This document shows, in pieces, positions 9,641-19,160 of a DNA stretch of 64,000 nt. Position 1 is the first letter of the stretch, and each line of letters opens with the position of its first letter. Below the pieces are notes generated by a model that worked only from the letters and a program-made list of their open reading frames with translations, was not told where the DNA came from and ran no database searches. The DNA lies in the NCBI RefSeq assembly GCF_012641265.1, contig NZ_JABAHZ010000006.1:434001-498000 (forward strand), given 5' to 3'. Source of the DNA: Chitinophaga eiseniae (GTDB taxonomy: Bacteria > Bacteroidota > Bacteroidia > Chitinophagales > Chitinophagaceae). The position numbers and the translations under genes are program-made.

Positions 9641-9671
9641 CGCATTCTATTTCAAATTACCTGCTTACATC

Positions 9672-12539
9672 ATGAATCTTTTTGATATTCAACAAAATGA
9701 ATTCGTGCACCGTCACATAGGGCCGAATGAAGAGGAGACCAACCAGATGCTGGAAACCATTGGGGCCTCCAACCTGGACCAGCTGATCAGCAAAACCGTT
9801 CCGGGCGCCATCCGTATGCAACAGCCGCTGGCGATTCCTGCTGCAATGAGTGAGAGTGATTACCTCCGTCACCTGAAAGAAGTTTCGCTGAAGAACAAGG
9901 TATATCGCAACTATATTGGCCAGGGTTACTTTGATACCATTACCCCGAGTGTTATCCTGCGTAATGTATTTGAAAATCCAGGATGGTATACCCAGTATAC
10001 TCCTTACCAGGCAGAAATTTCTCAAGGCCGCCTGGAGAGCTTACTAAATTACCAGACGATGGTAGCTGACCTGACCGGTCTGCCAATTGCCAACGCCTCC
10101 CTGCTGGATGAAGCCACTGCAGCGGCTGAAGCAATGACCATGTTCTTCAATGCGTTGAACAAAGATCATGATCATGTTACCAGACCTAAGTTTTTTGTAG
10201 ATAACAACGTATATCCTCAAACACTGGATGTAATTTATACCCGCGCTACACCACTGCAAATTGAAGTGGTAGTAGGCGATTATAAAACAGCCGAATTTGA
10301 CGCTACTTATTTCGGCGCATTAGTGCAGTATCCTGATAACGTAGGCGCTACTGCCGATTACCGTGCGTTTATTGAGCGTGTACACACTACCGGCGCTTTT
10401 GTTGGTGTAGCTACCGACCTGCTGGCACTGACCCTGCTCGCCTCTCCGGGCGAAATGGGTGCTGATGCCGCCTTTGGTTCTGCTCAACGTTTTGGCGTTC
10501 CATTGGGTTTTGGGGGGCCGCACGCTGCTTTCTTTGCCGTGAAAGACGAGTTTAAACGTTCCATTCCCGGCCGTATCATTGGTGTGAGCATCGATGCACA
10601 GGGCAACCGCGCACTGCGTATGGCACTGCAAACCCGTGAACAGCATATTAAACGTGAAAAAGCTACTTCCAATATCTGTACTGCCCAGGCATTACTGGCT
10701 AATATGGCTGCTATGTACGCCGTATACCATGGCCCGGCAGGACTGAAAAATATTGCTACCCGCATTTCCCTGCTCACCAATATATTGGCGCAGAAACTGA
10801 AAGCGAAAGGACTGAAACTGGCTGCTGACAACTTCTTTGATACCATTGTAGTGGAAAACGCAGATGTGAAATCTGCCGCAGAAGCGGCTGGTATTAACTT
10901 CCGTTATTTTGCTAACGGCAGCGTAGGTATCTCCCTGGATGAAACAGCCACCATTGCAGATGTAAACGATATCCTGCACTTGTTTGGCGCAGGAAAAACA
11001 GATGCTGCTGAAATAACAACAGGCGCCATTGGTATTCAAGCCGACTTACAACGTACTTCTGCTTACCTCACGCACCCTGTATTTAACAGCTATCATAGCG
11101 AGTCATTGATGATGCGCTACCTGAAAATGCTGGAAAATAAAGATCTTTCCCTGAATACTTCCATGATATCGCTCGGTTCCTGCACCATGAAACTGAATGC
11201 AGCTACAGAGATGATTCCTTTAAGCTGGGCACACTGGAGCAAAATGCACCCATTTGCGCCTAAAAACCAGGTAGGTGGTTATTTACAGATGGCTACCGAA
11301 CTGGGTGAATACCTGAGCAAGATTACCGGCTTTGATGCCTGCAGCCTGCAACCTAATAGTGGTGCGCAAGGCGAGTATGCTGGTTTGCTGGTGATCCGTG
11401 CATACCAACAAAGCATTGGCCAGGGACACCGCAATGTGATGCTGATCCCTATCAGTGCACACGGTACCAACCCTGCATCTGCGGTAATGGCAGGATTCAA
11501 GGTAGTGATTGTAAAAGCGCTGGAAAACGGTTATATCGATGTAGAAGACCTGAAAGCGAAAGCAGCTACTTACAGCAAAGACCTGGCGGGTATCATGATC
11601 ACTTACCCCTCTACTTACGGTGTATATGAAGAAAGCGTAAAAGATATCTGTGCTACCATCCACGAACATGGCGGACAAGTATACATGGATGGCGCCAATA
11701 TGAATGCGCAGGTAGGTTTAACTGCTCCCGGCCTGATTGGTGCGGACGTATGTCACCTGAACCTGCACAAAACATTTGCTATACCTCACGGTGGTGGTGG
11801 GCCTGGCATGGGTCCAATCTGTGTGGCCAAACACCTGACTCCGTTCCTGCCTGGTCACGTTAGCCTGAACGATGGTCAAAAATCCAACGCGGTATCTGCT
11901 GCACCATTTGGTTCTGCCAGCATCCTGTTGATTTCTTACGCCTACATTCGTATGCTCGGATCCAACGGTGTTAAACAAGCGTCTGAATATGCTATCCTGA
12001 ATGCCAACTATATGAAGGCAAGACTGGAAAAAGCTTATGATATCCTGTATACAGGCGTTAACGGTACCTGTGCGCACGAGTTTATCGTAGACCTCCGTCC
12101 GTTTAAAGCCTCCGCCGGCATAGAAGCAGAAGACGTAGCCAAACGTTTGATGGACTATGGTTTCCACGCTCCTACCATGAGCTTCCCGGTTCCGGGCACT
12201 ATTATGATTGAGCCTACCGAAAGTGAAGATAAAGGTGAACTGGATCGTTTCTGTGATGCGCTGTTATCTATCCGCGAAGAAATTCGTGCCGTAGAAAACG
12301 GTAGTGTGGATAAACAAAACAACGTATTGAAAAATGCGCCACATACACAGCTCCTGATCACTGCCGATGAGTGGACACGTCCATACAGCCGTCAACAGGC
12401 AGCCTTCCCGCTGGACTATGTAAAAGCCAATAAATTCTGGCCATCTGTAAGCCGTATCAACAACACCTTCGGCGACAGAAACCTGATATGCACCTGCGAA
12501 CCTGCCAGTGCTTATGCAGAAGAAGCAGTGAGCATCTAA
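9672..12539 (+). CDS. gcvP: Glycine dehydrogenase (decarboxylating), P-protein
   Basis: PLP enzyme of the glycine cleavage system, which decarboxylates glycine and passes the aminomethyl group to lipoyl H-protein. The 955-residue chain is the fused (alpha plus beta homologous halves) form. PLP lysine is Lys700 in HLNLHKTFAIPHGGGGPG; SLGSCTMKLNAATEM and NSGAQGEYAGL are further family signatures. Monocistronic, with a good promoter upstream and a strong terminator downstream. gcvT and gcvH are not in this window; lipB, which supplies the lipoyl group for H-protein, is near 55 kb. Confidence 0.98.
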   Translation: MNLFDIQQNEFVHRHIGPNEEETNQMLETIGASNLDQLISKTVPGAIRMQQPLAIPAAMSESDYLRHLKEVSLKNKVYRNYIGQGYFDTITPSVILRNVFENPGWYTQYTPYQAEISQGRLESLLNYQTMVADLTGLPIANASLLDEATAAAEAMTMFFNALNKDHDHVTRPKFFVDNNVYPQTLDVIYTRATPLQIEVVVGDYKTAEFDATYFGALVQYPDNVGATADYRAFIERVHTTGAFVGVATDLLALTLLASPGEMGADAAFGSAQRFGVPLGFGGPHAAFFAVKDEFKRSIPGRIIGVSIDAQGNRALRMALQTREQHIKREKATSNICTAQALLANMAAMYAVYHGPAGLKNIATRISLLTNILAQKLKAKGLKLAADNFFDTIVVENADVKSAAEAAGINFRYFANGSVGISLDETATIADVNDILHLFGAGKTDAAEITTGAIGIQADLQRTSAYLTHPVFNSYHSESLMMRYLKMLENKDLSLNTSMISLGSCTMKLNAATEMIPLSWAHWSKMHPFAPKNQVGGYLQMATELGEYLSKITGFDACSLQPNSGAQGEYAGLLVIRAYQQSIGQGHRNVMLIPISAHGTNPASAVMAGFKVVIVKALENGYIDVEDLKAKAATYSKDLAGIMITYPSTYGVYEESVKDICATIHEHGGQVYMDGANMNAQVGLTAPGLIGADVCHLNLHKTFAIPHGGGGPGMGPICVAKHLTPFLPGHVSLNDGQKSNAVSAAPFGSASILLISYAYIRMLGSNGVKQASEYAILNANYMKARLEKAYDILYTGVNGTCAHEFIVDLRPFKASAGIEAEDVAKRLMDYGFHAPTMSFPVPGTIMIEPTESEDKGELDRFCDALLSIREEIRAVENGSVDKQNNVLKNAPHTQLLITADEWTRPYSRQQAAFPLDYVKANKFWPSVSRINNTFGDRNLICTCEPASAYAEEAVSI

Positions 12540-12563
12540 GCGCTGCGGCCATTAAACATATAT

Positions 12564-12596
12564 AAAAAGGGCGAATCATGGTGATTCGCCCTTTTT
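12564..12596. terminator. Bidirectional terminator between gcvP and phosphodiesterase
   Basis: Fifteen-base arms AAAAAGGGCGAATCA / TGATTCGCCCTTTTT around a TGG loop. A-runs and T-runs on both sides serve both convergent genes. Confidence 0.93.
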
Positions 12597-12613
12597 ATGT
12601 GTATACTTTCCTG

Positions 12614-13867
12614 TTACTTTAGAATAGGTTCCAGTACCTCCAGCTTTCCATCGATAGGCTGGGTAATCTCCAGGCCCAGGATCCGGGCGACTAACGGGTA
12701 CACCTGTACGTTTTCGAAAGTAGCGATGCGGGTATTGTTCTTGAAGGCGGGTCCCCAGGCCATGAATATGGCATTCATGTTGGTGAGATTATTATCATAC
12801 CCGTGATGTCCGGGATGTTGCATTTTGCCTGGCTCACCAAATACATAATTCGCTTCCGCTACCAGCACGATGTCGCCAATACGGTTGTAGATATCTTCTT
12901 GTCCATAGTGCCACCTGGCGGGTGTTTCCTGCTTCAGATACGCCGTATAATGGTTTTCATTTTTCTTCAGATAATCATATGCTGCTTTTATTTCGGCTTC
13001 GTTCTTCCCGTAATACATGACCTTTTCATTGCCCGGCATTTTCTTTAATGGCTCCAATTGTGGGGCATCGGGTATGCTGATGGTATGCACCGTATCTACT
13101 TCCAGCATGCCGTGATCGGATACCACGATAAAGTTGACCGGAAGATGAAGTTGATTCACGGCGGCCACCATTTTGCCGATGGCGGCGTCTACAAACTGCA
13201 CCGCGTTGCGGGTGCTGTCGGAATCGGGACCGTATTTATGGCCCATATGATCTACTTCGGGGAAGTAGAAGGTAATGAGGTGGGGGCGTTGTTCTTCGGG
13301 CAGTTGCAGCCAGTTCACTACTGTTTGAATACGTTGGTCGATACCTGTTTTTTCCTGGTATTTGAAATAGTAGGTGGGCCTAACATTTTGTATGGCGCCT
13401 TCCGATCCTACCCAGAAGTAGCTGGCGCTAAGCATTTGTTGTTTTTCTGCCAGCACCCACAATGGGATGCCATTATACCAGGTGCCATCTTCTACCGCAT
13501 CGCGGTTGCCTACTTTATAGATAGCATCTCTTTTACGGTCGTAGAAAAGATTATCTACCAGTCCGTGATGTGCCGGATACAGGCCGGTGACGAGGGAATA
13601 GTGATTAGGGAAAGTGAGAGAAGGAAAAGAGGGCTGCATGGCAGTAGCCCGTACTCCATTGCCGGAGAGCTGCAGCAGTTGCGTAGCGTTATATTTTTCA
13701 GCGTAGTCATAGCGAAATCCGTCAATAGATATCATGATAACATAAGGCCGGGTTTGTTGCGTAGCGCTGTTTTTCCGTTCCGGTACCGTTAACTGGGTGG
13801 TATCCTGCGCCTGGCTGCCTATGTTGATCAGCAACAGGGCGGCGGCGAATAAAAAAATCCTTTTCAC
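12614..13867 (-). CDS. Alkaline-phosphatase-superfamily phosphodiesterase/nucleotide pyrophosphatase
   Basis: Exported metal-dependent hydrolase of the ENPP-like type, about 417 residues. Signal peptide MKRIFLFAAALLLINIGSQA. Metal and nucleophile residues are visible: Asp49 (SIDGFRYDY), Thr85 (PSLTFPNH), the VDHMGHKYGP loop, VSDHGM, and HPGHHGYDN. These two-zinc enzymes cleave nucleotide or lipid phosphodiesters in the periplasm. The start is taken as GTG at 13867 because it gives an exact signal peptide; an ATG 31 codons upstream would bury it. Confidence 0.9.
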   Translation of the reverse strand: MKRIFLFAAALLLINIGSQAQDTTQLTVPERKNSATQQTRPYVIMISIDGFRYDYAEKYNATQLLQLSGNGVRATAMQPSFPSLTFPNHYSLVTGLYPAHHGLVDNLFYDRKRDAIYKVGNRDAVEDGTWYNGIPLWVLAEKQQMLSASYFWVGSEGAIQNVRPTYYFKYQEKTGIDQRIQTVVNWLQLPEEQRPHLITFYFPEVDHMGHKYGPDSDSTRNAVQFVDAAIGKMVAAVNQLHLPVNFIVVSDHGMLEVDTVHTISIPDAPQLEPLKKMPGNEKVMYYGKNEAEIKAAYDYLKKNENHYTAYLKQETPARWHYGQEDIYNRIGDIVLVAEANYVFGEPGKMQHPGHHGYDNNLTNMNAIFMAWGPAFKNNTRIATFENVQVYPLVARILGLEITQPIDGKLEVLEPILK

Positions 13868-14180
13868 TATTGTCGTTTTATTATTAACAGGTTTAAGCTG
13901 GGGAGGTATAACAAATGATGGGTCAGATGGATCGCAAATTAGAAAACTATTTTCACTCATAATGACATGGAGAAATTATATATACGTTAACAGGCTTGCA
14001 GCGGTCCTAACATCTATTGGTTTCCATTTCTCTCATATATAATAATATTTTAACACAATTTATCACAAAATAGCAATAATCAAGCAAAATCATAATCACT
14101 GAATAAAAATTTATATATATAAATTATATTAATTAATTGTTTATCTATATATTAGCCAACTGAAAAACCATTTCAAAACT
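13868..14180. other. AT-rich intergenic region between divergent genes
   Basis: About 310 bases without a gene. It contains an 18-base perfect AT palindrome AATTTATATATATAAATT (14108-14125) and a generally AT-rich stretch, presumably holding divergent promoters. I could not place a convincing TAnnTTTG promoter with the correct spacing. Confidence 0.5.
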
Positions 14181-14693
14181 ATGTCTGACTATACCTTTAT
14201 CACCACAGAGGAACATTTTTTATTACAGGATGCGCTGAAAAAGAACAAGCAACAGTTAACCAAGTTTGCTTTAATTGGTTTTGGTTTATTAATGGTAGCG
14301 GCTATCATTCCTCAAATCTATCTATACACACATAACAAACTGGGCGATGCAGACGACTCGCTACTGTCGTTTAAGAATTTCTGGTTCTGGATATGGTTGC
14401 TGAGTTTTGTAATAGCATTGATATTTGCCCTGATCAAAGTGACAGATATTCGTTACTGGGCTATTAAAAAAGATCTTACCGCATTACAGAAAGGTATCGT
14501 GCAGGCGCCTATGGAAGCTGTTTACCTGGAAAACAATGACACACAAACCAATATTATGATCCTGCTGGAGAATAAGAAAAAACGTTTGTTTTACTGGATG
14601 CGTGGCGCATTGGAAGGTTATCGTGCCGGCCAGGAAGTAGAAATTACTTATGCAAGATATTCCCGTGTTATCATCAGCATTAATAAGAAATAA
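14181..14693 (+). CDS. Unknown membrane protein with two transmembrane segments
   Basis: Protein of 170 residues, not recognised. It has a short charged N-terminus, two membrane segments (about 27-49 and 67-87) separated by a loop with DADDS, and a C-terminal soluble domain of about 80 residues ending in beta-type sequence (EVEITYARYSRVIISINKK). Probably both ends are cytoplasmic. No neighbouring gene is close enough to indicate a role. Confidence 0.75.
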   Translation: MSDYTFITTEEHFLLQDALKKNKQQLTKFALIGFGLLMVAAIIPQIYLYTHNKLGDADDSLLSFKNFWFWIWLLSFVIALIFALIKVTDIRYWAIKKDLTALQKGIVQAPMEAVYLENNDTQTNIMILLENKKKRLFYWMRGALEGYRAGQEVEITYARYSRVIISINKK

Positions 14694-14837
14694 TTGATCG
14701 TTTTTCACGTGCCGGGTCCTGTGCGTTGGTATACTAACGTACAGGACTATTTTATTTTTTGTTAATCTCTGCCTATCCCTGTATCTTGTATAAGACTGAC
14801 TTTTATATCCCAAATAATACTTTTGCAAAGTAGACCT

Positions 14838-15685
14838 ATGTTTGTATTTAAAAAAAATGGTGCCTTAAAATGTTTGGCAATTGTATCGCTGTTGGCCATG
14901 ATCAGCTGTCGAAAAAAAGACAATACCGTTAAACCAGAAGTTCCAAATGACGGCTACCTGATAAAGACCGCGACTTTCACATCCAACTCGCCATATATTC
15001 TCAGTATGACCTTTAACTATAACGACAAGTACCAACTGGCATCTGTCGGAATGGGCAACGAAAAAGGGCTCTACGAATCTCACATACACATTATGATGAG
15101 AAGGGTAGAATTATCTACAACAGCGGATTTCGTGGGGATAACATCACACCACTTTCTTATGACTCTATTGTATGGGTTGGCCAAAATGCAATGCGCTATA
15201 CCCGCTGGGTTTCGTATGGCCCAACGATTGACGATACCGCCCATTATGAGTACAATAATGCGGGGCTGCCAATTTCTTGGAGTCGTCCCATCATTTACAT
15301 TGAGTATATCTATCAAAATGGTGACCTGGTGAAGCGGATTACTACAACGTTTGCCGGCGGGAAAAATATTTTTTCCAAGTCGGAAGCAACTTTCGAATAT
15401 GACTCCATGCCTAATCCTTTCTATTGGCTATTTCTGAATAACCCATACATTAGCGAACTTTCAGAACGCGCCACCTTTTTAATGTTACCCAGCAAACATA
15501 ATATCAATAAAATAACAATCAACTACCTCTCCGGAGGAGACCCTTCTTATATCACTGGAATACTCTTTGAAAATAAATACAACACTACTACCCACTTGCT
15601 GGAAGAGCAAATTGTGAAATATAAACCTTCAACCAGAGACTCTGTACGATCAAGTACCGTCTTTACGTATACTAAAGTGCAATAA
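14838..15685 (+). pseudogene. Frameshifted lipoprotein gene (YD-repeat-like)
   Basis: Two overlapping frames make one natural protein if one base is restored. The first frame starts at an ATG at 14838 with a lipoprotein signal (LAIVSLLAMISC) and stays sensible up to GLYESHIH near 15089; the second frame continues HYDEKGRIIYNSGFRGDN and runs to the stop at 15685. The sum is 848 bases, one short of 283 codons. Repeated short Tyr-rich strands (HYDEKGRIIYNS, HYEYNNAGLPISW) resemble YD/RHS-like or DUF4595-like surface lipoproteins. Either a true inactivation or a sequencing error. A perfect TACTTTTG -10-like element lies at 14818-14825, without a clear -33 partner. Confidence 0.8.
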
Positions 15686-15702
15686 CAGACCCCGTAATCA
15701 TA

Positions 15703-15758
15703 TCATAAACAAAAGCCCTGATTCTTCGCTATCAAAGAATCAGGGCTTTTGTTTATGA
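15703..15758. terminator. Long perfect hairpin terminator
   Basis: Perfect 24-base arms (15703-15726 and 15735-15758), core AAAAGCCCTGATTCTT with loop CGCTATCA. The arms carry A and T runs on both sides, so it should work in either direction after the lipoprotein gene. Confidence 0.9.
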
Positions 15759-15782
15759 CGGACCTTCCCAGATCTCCCAAAT

Positions 15783-15828
15783 TTTACAGATTTTTGTATG
15801 CAAACATCTGCATACAAAAATCTGTAAA
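15783..15828. repeat. Perfect 20-bp inverted repeat just before the MmcQ/YjbR gene
   Basis: Arms TTTACAGATTTTTGTATGCA (15783-15802) and its exact complement (15809-15828) around AACATC. It ends 11 bases before the ATG at 15840, so it lies in the promoter or 5' untranslated region. There is no T tract, so it is not a normal terminator; an operator or an RNA hairpin near the start codon is more likely. Confidence 0.75.
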
Positions 15829-15839
15829 CTGCATCCATT

Positions 15840-16190
15840 ATGAACCTGGCACAATTTCAGGAATATTGCCTGGCCCTTCCCGGCGTAACAGAAGAATTTC
15901 CCTTCGGAGAGGAAACCCTTGTGTATAAAGTAAAAGGAAAAGTATTTGCCCTCGCTAATATCGAGGACTTCGGATCTGTTAACCTGAAATGCGATCCCGA
16001 AGAAGCCATTGAATTACGGGAGCGATATGAAGGCGTGATTCCTGGTTATCACATGAATAAAAAACACTGGAACACAGTAGATGTACATTCCGGCATCCCC
16101 AACAAACTGCTGCTGGAGTGGATCAAAAACTCGTATAACCTGGTAGTGGCCAGCTTGCCGAAAAAAGACCGGGAGAAGCTGGGGCAATAA
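15840..16190 (+). CDS. MmcQ/YjbR family protein
   Basis: Small cytoplasmic protein of 116 residues with the MmcQ/YjbR fold (CyaY-like alpha/beta, predicted DNA-binding). Typical features are the N-terminal ALPGVTEEFPFGEETLVYKV, the VNLKCDPE strand, and the GYHMNKKHWNTVDV segment, and the C-terminal helix with SYNLVVASLPKK. Role not known in any species. A terminator follows. Confidence 0.9.
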   Translation: MNLAQFQEYCLALPGVTEEFPFGEETLVYKVKGKVFALANIEDFGSVNLKCDPEEAIELRERYEGVIPGYHMNKKHWNTVDVHSGIPNKLLLEWIKNSYNLVVASLPKKDREKLGQ

Positions 16191-16205
16191 CCATTCCCCA
16201 CATAG

Positions 16206-16229
16206 ACGGGGGCTGTCCCCGTTTTTTTT
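16206..16229 (+). terminator. Terminator of the MmcQ/YjbR gene
   Basis: Short GC stem ACGGGG / CCCCGT with loop GCTGT followed by eight T. Confidence 0.85.
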
Positions 16230-16267
16230 ACTACATTAGCCACCATCTAAATCCAAAATTACTGTTT

Positions 16268-18160
16268 ATGAGAAAATGGCTGCTGCTGGCCTGCGCCGTA
16301 ATGTTCCTGTTACCGGTTGCGTGTAAAGCCGTTAACCAGGACTCCCTCTGGATGTACGAACATTACACCAAGAAAGAAGTGTACATCACTATGCGCGATG
16401 GAGTAAAATTATTCACCTCCATTTACGTACCTAAGGATCAATCTGAAAAGCACCCGATCTTAATGACGCGTACGCCCTACTCCTGCGCACCTTATGGGGA
16501 AAATGCCTTTCGTCCTTTATACAAAAATCACTATAAAGAATACCTGAAAGAAGGCTATATCATGGTGGTCCAGGATGTGAGAGGTACCTGGATGAGTGAA
16601 GGGAAATTTGTGAACATCCGCCCTTTTAATCCCGCTAAAAAAGGGAAGAAAGATATCGATGAAGCCAGCGATACCTATGACACCATCGACTGGCTGGTAA
16701 AGAATGTTACCGGCAACAATGGCAACGTGGGCGTTTTTGGAATTTCCTATCCAGGCTTTTATTCTACCATGGCGGCATTGAGTGGACATCCGGCACTGAA
16801 AGCGGTGAGCCCGCAGGCGCCTGTGACCGACTGGTTTATAGGCGATGACTTTCACCACAACGGCGCCTTCATGCTCACGGATGCCTTCTCTTTTTACACG
16901 GTTTTCGACCATCCGCATCCGAAGCCTACCACAGAAGGTCCCGCAGGCATCAGCTATTATACACACGACAACTATAAGTACTATCTCGAAACCGGCGCAC
17001 TACCCAATTTCTCCAAAATTATTGGTGACAGCGTTCCTTTCTGGAATGAAATGTATGCCCACCCTACTTACGACAGCTGGTGGAAAGACCGCAACGTGCG
17101 TAACTTCCTCCAAAATGTAAAACCCGCTATGCTGGAGGTAGGGGGCCTGTTTGATGCAGAAGATTGCTTTGGCGCCTGGAATACTTACAAAACAATAGAA
17201 GAGAGAAATCCGAATACCAACAACCGTATCGTGATGGGTCCCTGGTATCACGGACAATGGGCATCCAACGATGGTACCCACCTGGGTAATGTTCGTTTTG
17301 GCAGCAATACATCTGAATACTACGCTAATAATATCGAGATTCCTTTCTTTAACTACTACCTGAAAGGTAAAGGACAAGCCCCCGCTATTGCAGAAGCTAC
17401 TGTGTTCTTCACCGGCGAAAACAACTGGAAGCAGCTGCCTAAATGGCCTCCGGCAGCTATGCAGGAAGCGCCTGTTTATTTACAGGAAAATGGCAAGCTC
17501 TCTTTCAGCAAACCATTTGCCAGCAATAGCTTCAGCGAATACGTGAGTGATCCGGCTAAACCAGTACCTTATACCGAAGATGTGCATTTTAACCGGACTA
17601 TCAACTACATGACCGATGATCAGCGCTTTGCTGCCCGCAGACCCGATGTAGCCGTTTTTGAAAGCGAAGTACTGGACCAGGATCTTACACTGGCAGGCCC
17701 GGTGGTGGCCGACCTGATTGCCAGCACCAGCACAACGGACGCCGACTTCGTGGTAAAAGTGATTGATGTATTCCCGGACGATTTTAAATATGAAGAAAAT
17801 GAAGCCACCGAGCATCGCCGGGTACCTTCCGCTACTTACCCTATGGGCGGTTACCAGATGCTGGTACGGGGCGATATCATGAGAGGCAAATTCCGCAACA
17901 GCTATGAATCGCCAGAAGCATTTGTTCCCGATCAGCCTACCACTGTTAAGTTCACCATGCCGGATGTAGCCCATACTTTCCAGAAGGGACACCGCATTAT
18001 GATACAGGTGCAAAGCAGCTGGTTCCCGCTGGCCGACCGCAACCCGCAACAGTTCATGGATATCTATAAAGCCACTGACAAAGACTTTAAAAAAGCTACG
18101 ATCCGCATCTACCACGATGCACAGCATCCATCCAACGTGATGCTTCCTGTAGTAAAATAA
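16268..18160 (+). CDS. CocE/NonD family hydrolase (X-Pro dipeptidyl-peptidase-like)
   Basis: Exported serine hydrolase of 630 residues with the alpha/beta-hydrolase plus C-terminal jelly-roll layout of CocE, glutaryl-7-ACA acylases and S15 peptidases. Signal peptide at residues 1-20 (MRKWLLLACAVMFLLPVACK). Nucleophile Ser160 in FGISYPGF, Asp in GGLFDAEDCFGAW, and His in GPWYHGQW form the triad; the C-terminal half ends with HRIMIQVQSSWFPLADRNPQ. Physiological substrate (ester, amide or peptide) unknown. Confidence 0.92.
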   Translation: MRKWLLLACAVMFLLPVACKAVNQDSLWMYEHYTKKEVYITMRDGVKLFTSIYVPKDQSEKHPILMTRTPYSCAPYGENAFRPLYKNHYKEYLKEGYIMVVQDVRGTWMSEGKFVNIRPFNPAKKGKKDIDEASDTYDTIDWLVKNVTGNNGNVGVFGISYPGFYSTMAALSGHPALKAVSPQAPVTDWFIGDDFHHNGAFMLTDAFSFYTVFDHPHPKPTTEGPAGISYYTHDNYKYYLETGALPNFSKIIGDSVPFWNEMYAHPTYDSWWKDRNVRNFLQNVKPAMLEVGGLFDAEDCFGAWNTYKTIEERNPNTNNRIVMGPWYHGQWASNDGTHLGNVRFGSNTSEYYANNIEIPFFNYYLKGKGQAPAIAEATVFFTGENNWKQLPKWPPAAMQEAPVYLQENGKLSFSKPFASNSFSEYVSDPAKPVPYTEDVHFNRTINYMTDDQRFAARRPDVAVFESEVLDQDLTLAGPVVADLIASTSTTDADFVVKVIDVFPDDFKYEENEATEHRRVPSATYPMGGYQMLVRGDIMRGKFRNSYESPEAFVPDQPTTVKFTMPDVAHTFQKGHRIMIQVQSSWFPLADRNPQQFMDIYKATDKDFKKATIRIYHDAQHPSNVMLPVVK

Positions 18161-18167
18161 TAATAGA

Positions 18168-18210
18168 TCTTTTAGCATGCTGCTGTTATCTACCGTAGCA
18201 TGCTAAAAGA
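18168..18210 (+). terminator. Inverted repeat after the CocE-like gene
   Basis: Arms TCTTTTAGCATGC / GCATGCTAAAAGA around a 17-base loop. There is no clean T tract, so termination is only suggested. Confidence 0.45.
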
Positions 18211-18395
18211 CCTTCTCCCCCGTTTCCTCTCGCTCTTTCCAGGTATACCGGCCTCATACAGACATATCTTTTGCACCAGGAACACAAACCACTTAACCCT
18301 AAATGTTCTGGCCACCCCAGCGTATCGGGTAAAATATTAACTTGCACTTTCTTAAAAACCCTTATTTTACTTATTATTTCGATAATTATTCATTT

Positions 18396-19115
18396 ATGTA
18401 CAAAAAATACCTGTTTATAGGTGCGCTGGGATGCTTGTCTGTTCAAGGTTTCAGTCAAACCAAACCTACACCAAAGAAACCTGTGGCCAAACCTGCAGCC
18501 ATTAAAGCGCCGGTATTGAAAACGCGCCTGGATACCGTGAGCTATGGTATAGGTGTCAGTATCGCCGAAAACCTGAAAGCACAGGGATTGGAGAATATCA
18601 ATACCGCTATATTGGCACAAGCCATACAGGGGGCCCTGAAAAATCAAACATCATTACTGCCAAAAGATCAAATAGATATGAGCATTAGTAACTATCTGCA
18701 ACAGCTGAAAGCTGAGAAAGCAAGCAAAAACCGCGAAGCAGGACTGAAATTCCTGGCGGAAAATAAAGTGAAACCGGGTGTGGTAACGCTTCCTGATGGC
18801 TTACAGTACCAGATCCTGAAAGAAGGTAATGGTCCTAAACCTACCATCAATGATAAAGTAAAAACACATTATCATGGTACTTTAATTGATGGTACTGTAT
18901 TCGATAGTTCTGTAGAGAGAGGTCAACCTATTTCTTTCCCTGTGAGCGGCGTGATCAAGGGTTGGACAGAAGCACTGCAATTAATGCCGGTAGGTTCCAA
19001 ATGGCGCCTGTTTATTCCTTCTGAGCTGGCGTACGGCGACCGTGGCGCTGGTCCTAAAATTGGCCCGGGAGCGGCATTGGTTTTTGATGTAGAATTGCTC
19101 GCGATCGAACAATAG
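18396..19115 (+). CDS. FKBP-type peptidyl-prolyl isomerase, Mip/FkpA-like
   Basis: Exported proline isomerase and folding helper, 239 residues. It has a signal peptide ending at about GFSQ, a Pro/Lys/Ala-rich linker (TKPTPKKPVAKPAA), a helical dimerisation domain (about 45-125: VSYGIGVSIAENLKAQGL), and a C-terminal FKBP domain with YHGTLIDGTVFDSS, FPVSGVIKGWTEAL, and IPSELAYGDRGAG. The ATG at 18396 is used; an earlier TTG would not give a proper signal peptide. Convergent with aroC. Confidence 0.93.
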   Translation: MYKKYLFIGALGCLSVQGFSQTKPTPKKPVAKPAAIKAPVLKTRLDTVSYGIGVSIAENLKAQGLENINTAILAQAIQGALKNQTSLLPKDQIDMSISNYLQQLKAEKASKNREAGLKFLAENKVKPGVVTLPDGLQYQILKEGNGPKPTINDKVKTHYHGTLIDGTVFDSSVERGQPISFPVSGVIKGWTEALQLMPVGSKWRLFIPSELAYGDRGAGPKIGPGAALVFDVELLAIEQ

Positions 19116-19119
19116 TAAT

Positions 19120-19157
19120 AATATCCGGCTTTCTGGGTACAGAAAGCCGGATATTTA
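19120..19157. terminator. Shared terminator of the FKBP gene and the aromatic operon
   Basis: Sixteen-base perfect arms AATATCCGGCTTTCTG / CAGAAAGCCGGATATT with loop GGTA, 4 bases after the FKBP stop and 4 bases beyond the aroC stop. Confidence 0.88.
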
Positions 19158-19160
19158 TAT

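Noticed and set aside
13058..13792. 244-codon plus-strand ORF
   Set aside because: Lies opposite the phosphodiesterase gene with its full set of active-site motifs; shadow frame rich in His and Phe.
17480..18178. 232-codon minus-strand ORF
   Set aside because: Complement of the CocE-type hydrolase C-terminal half; shadow.
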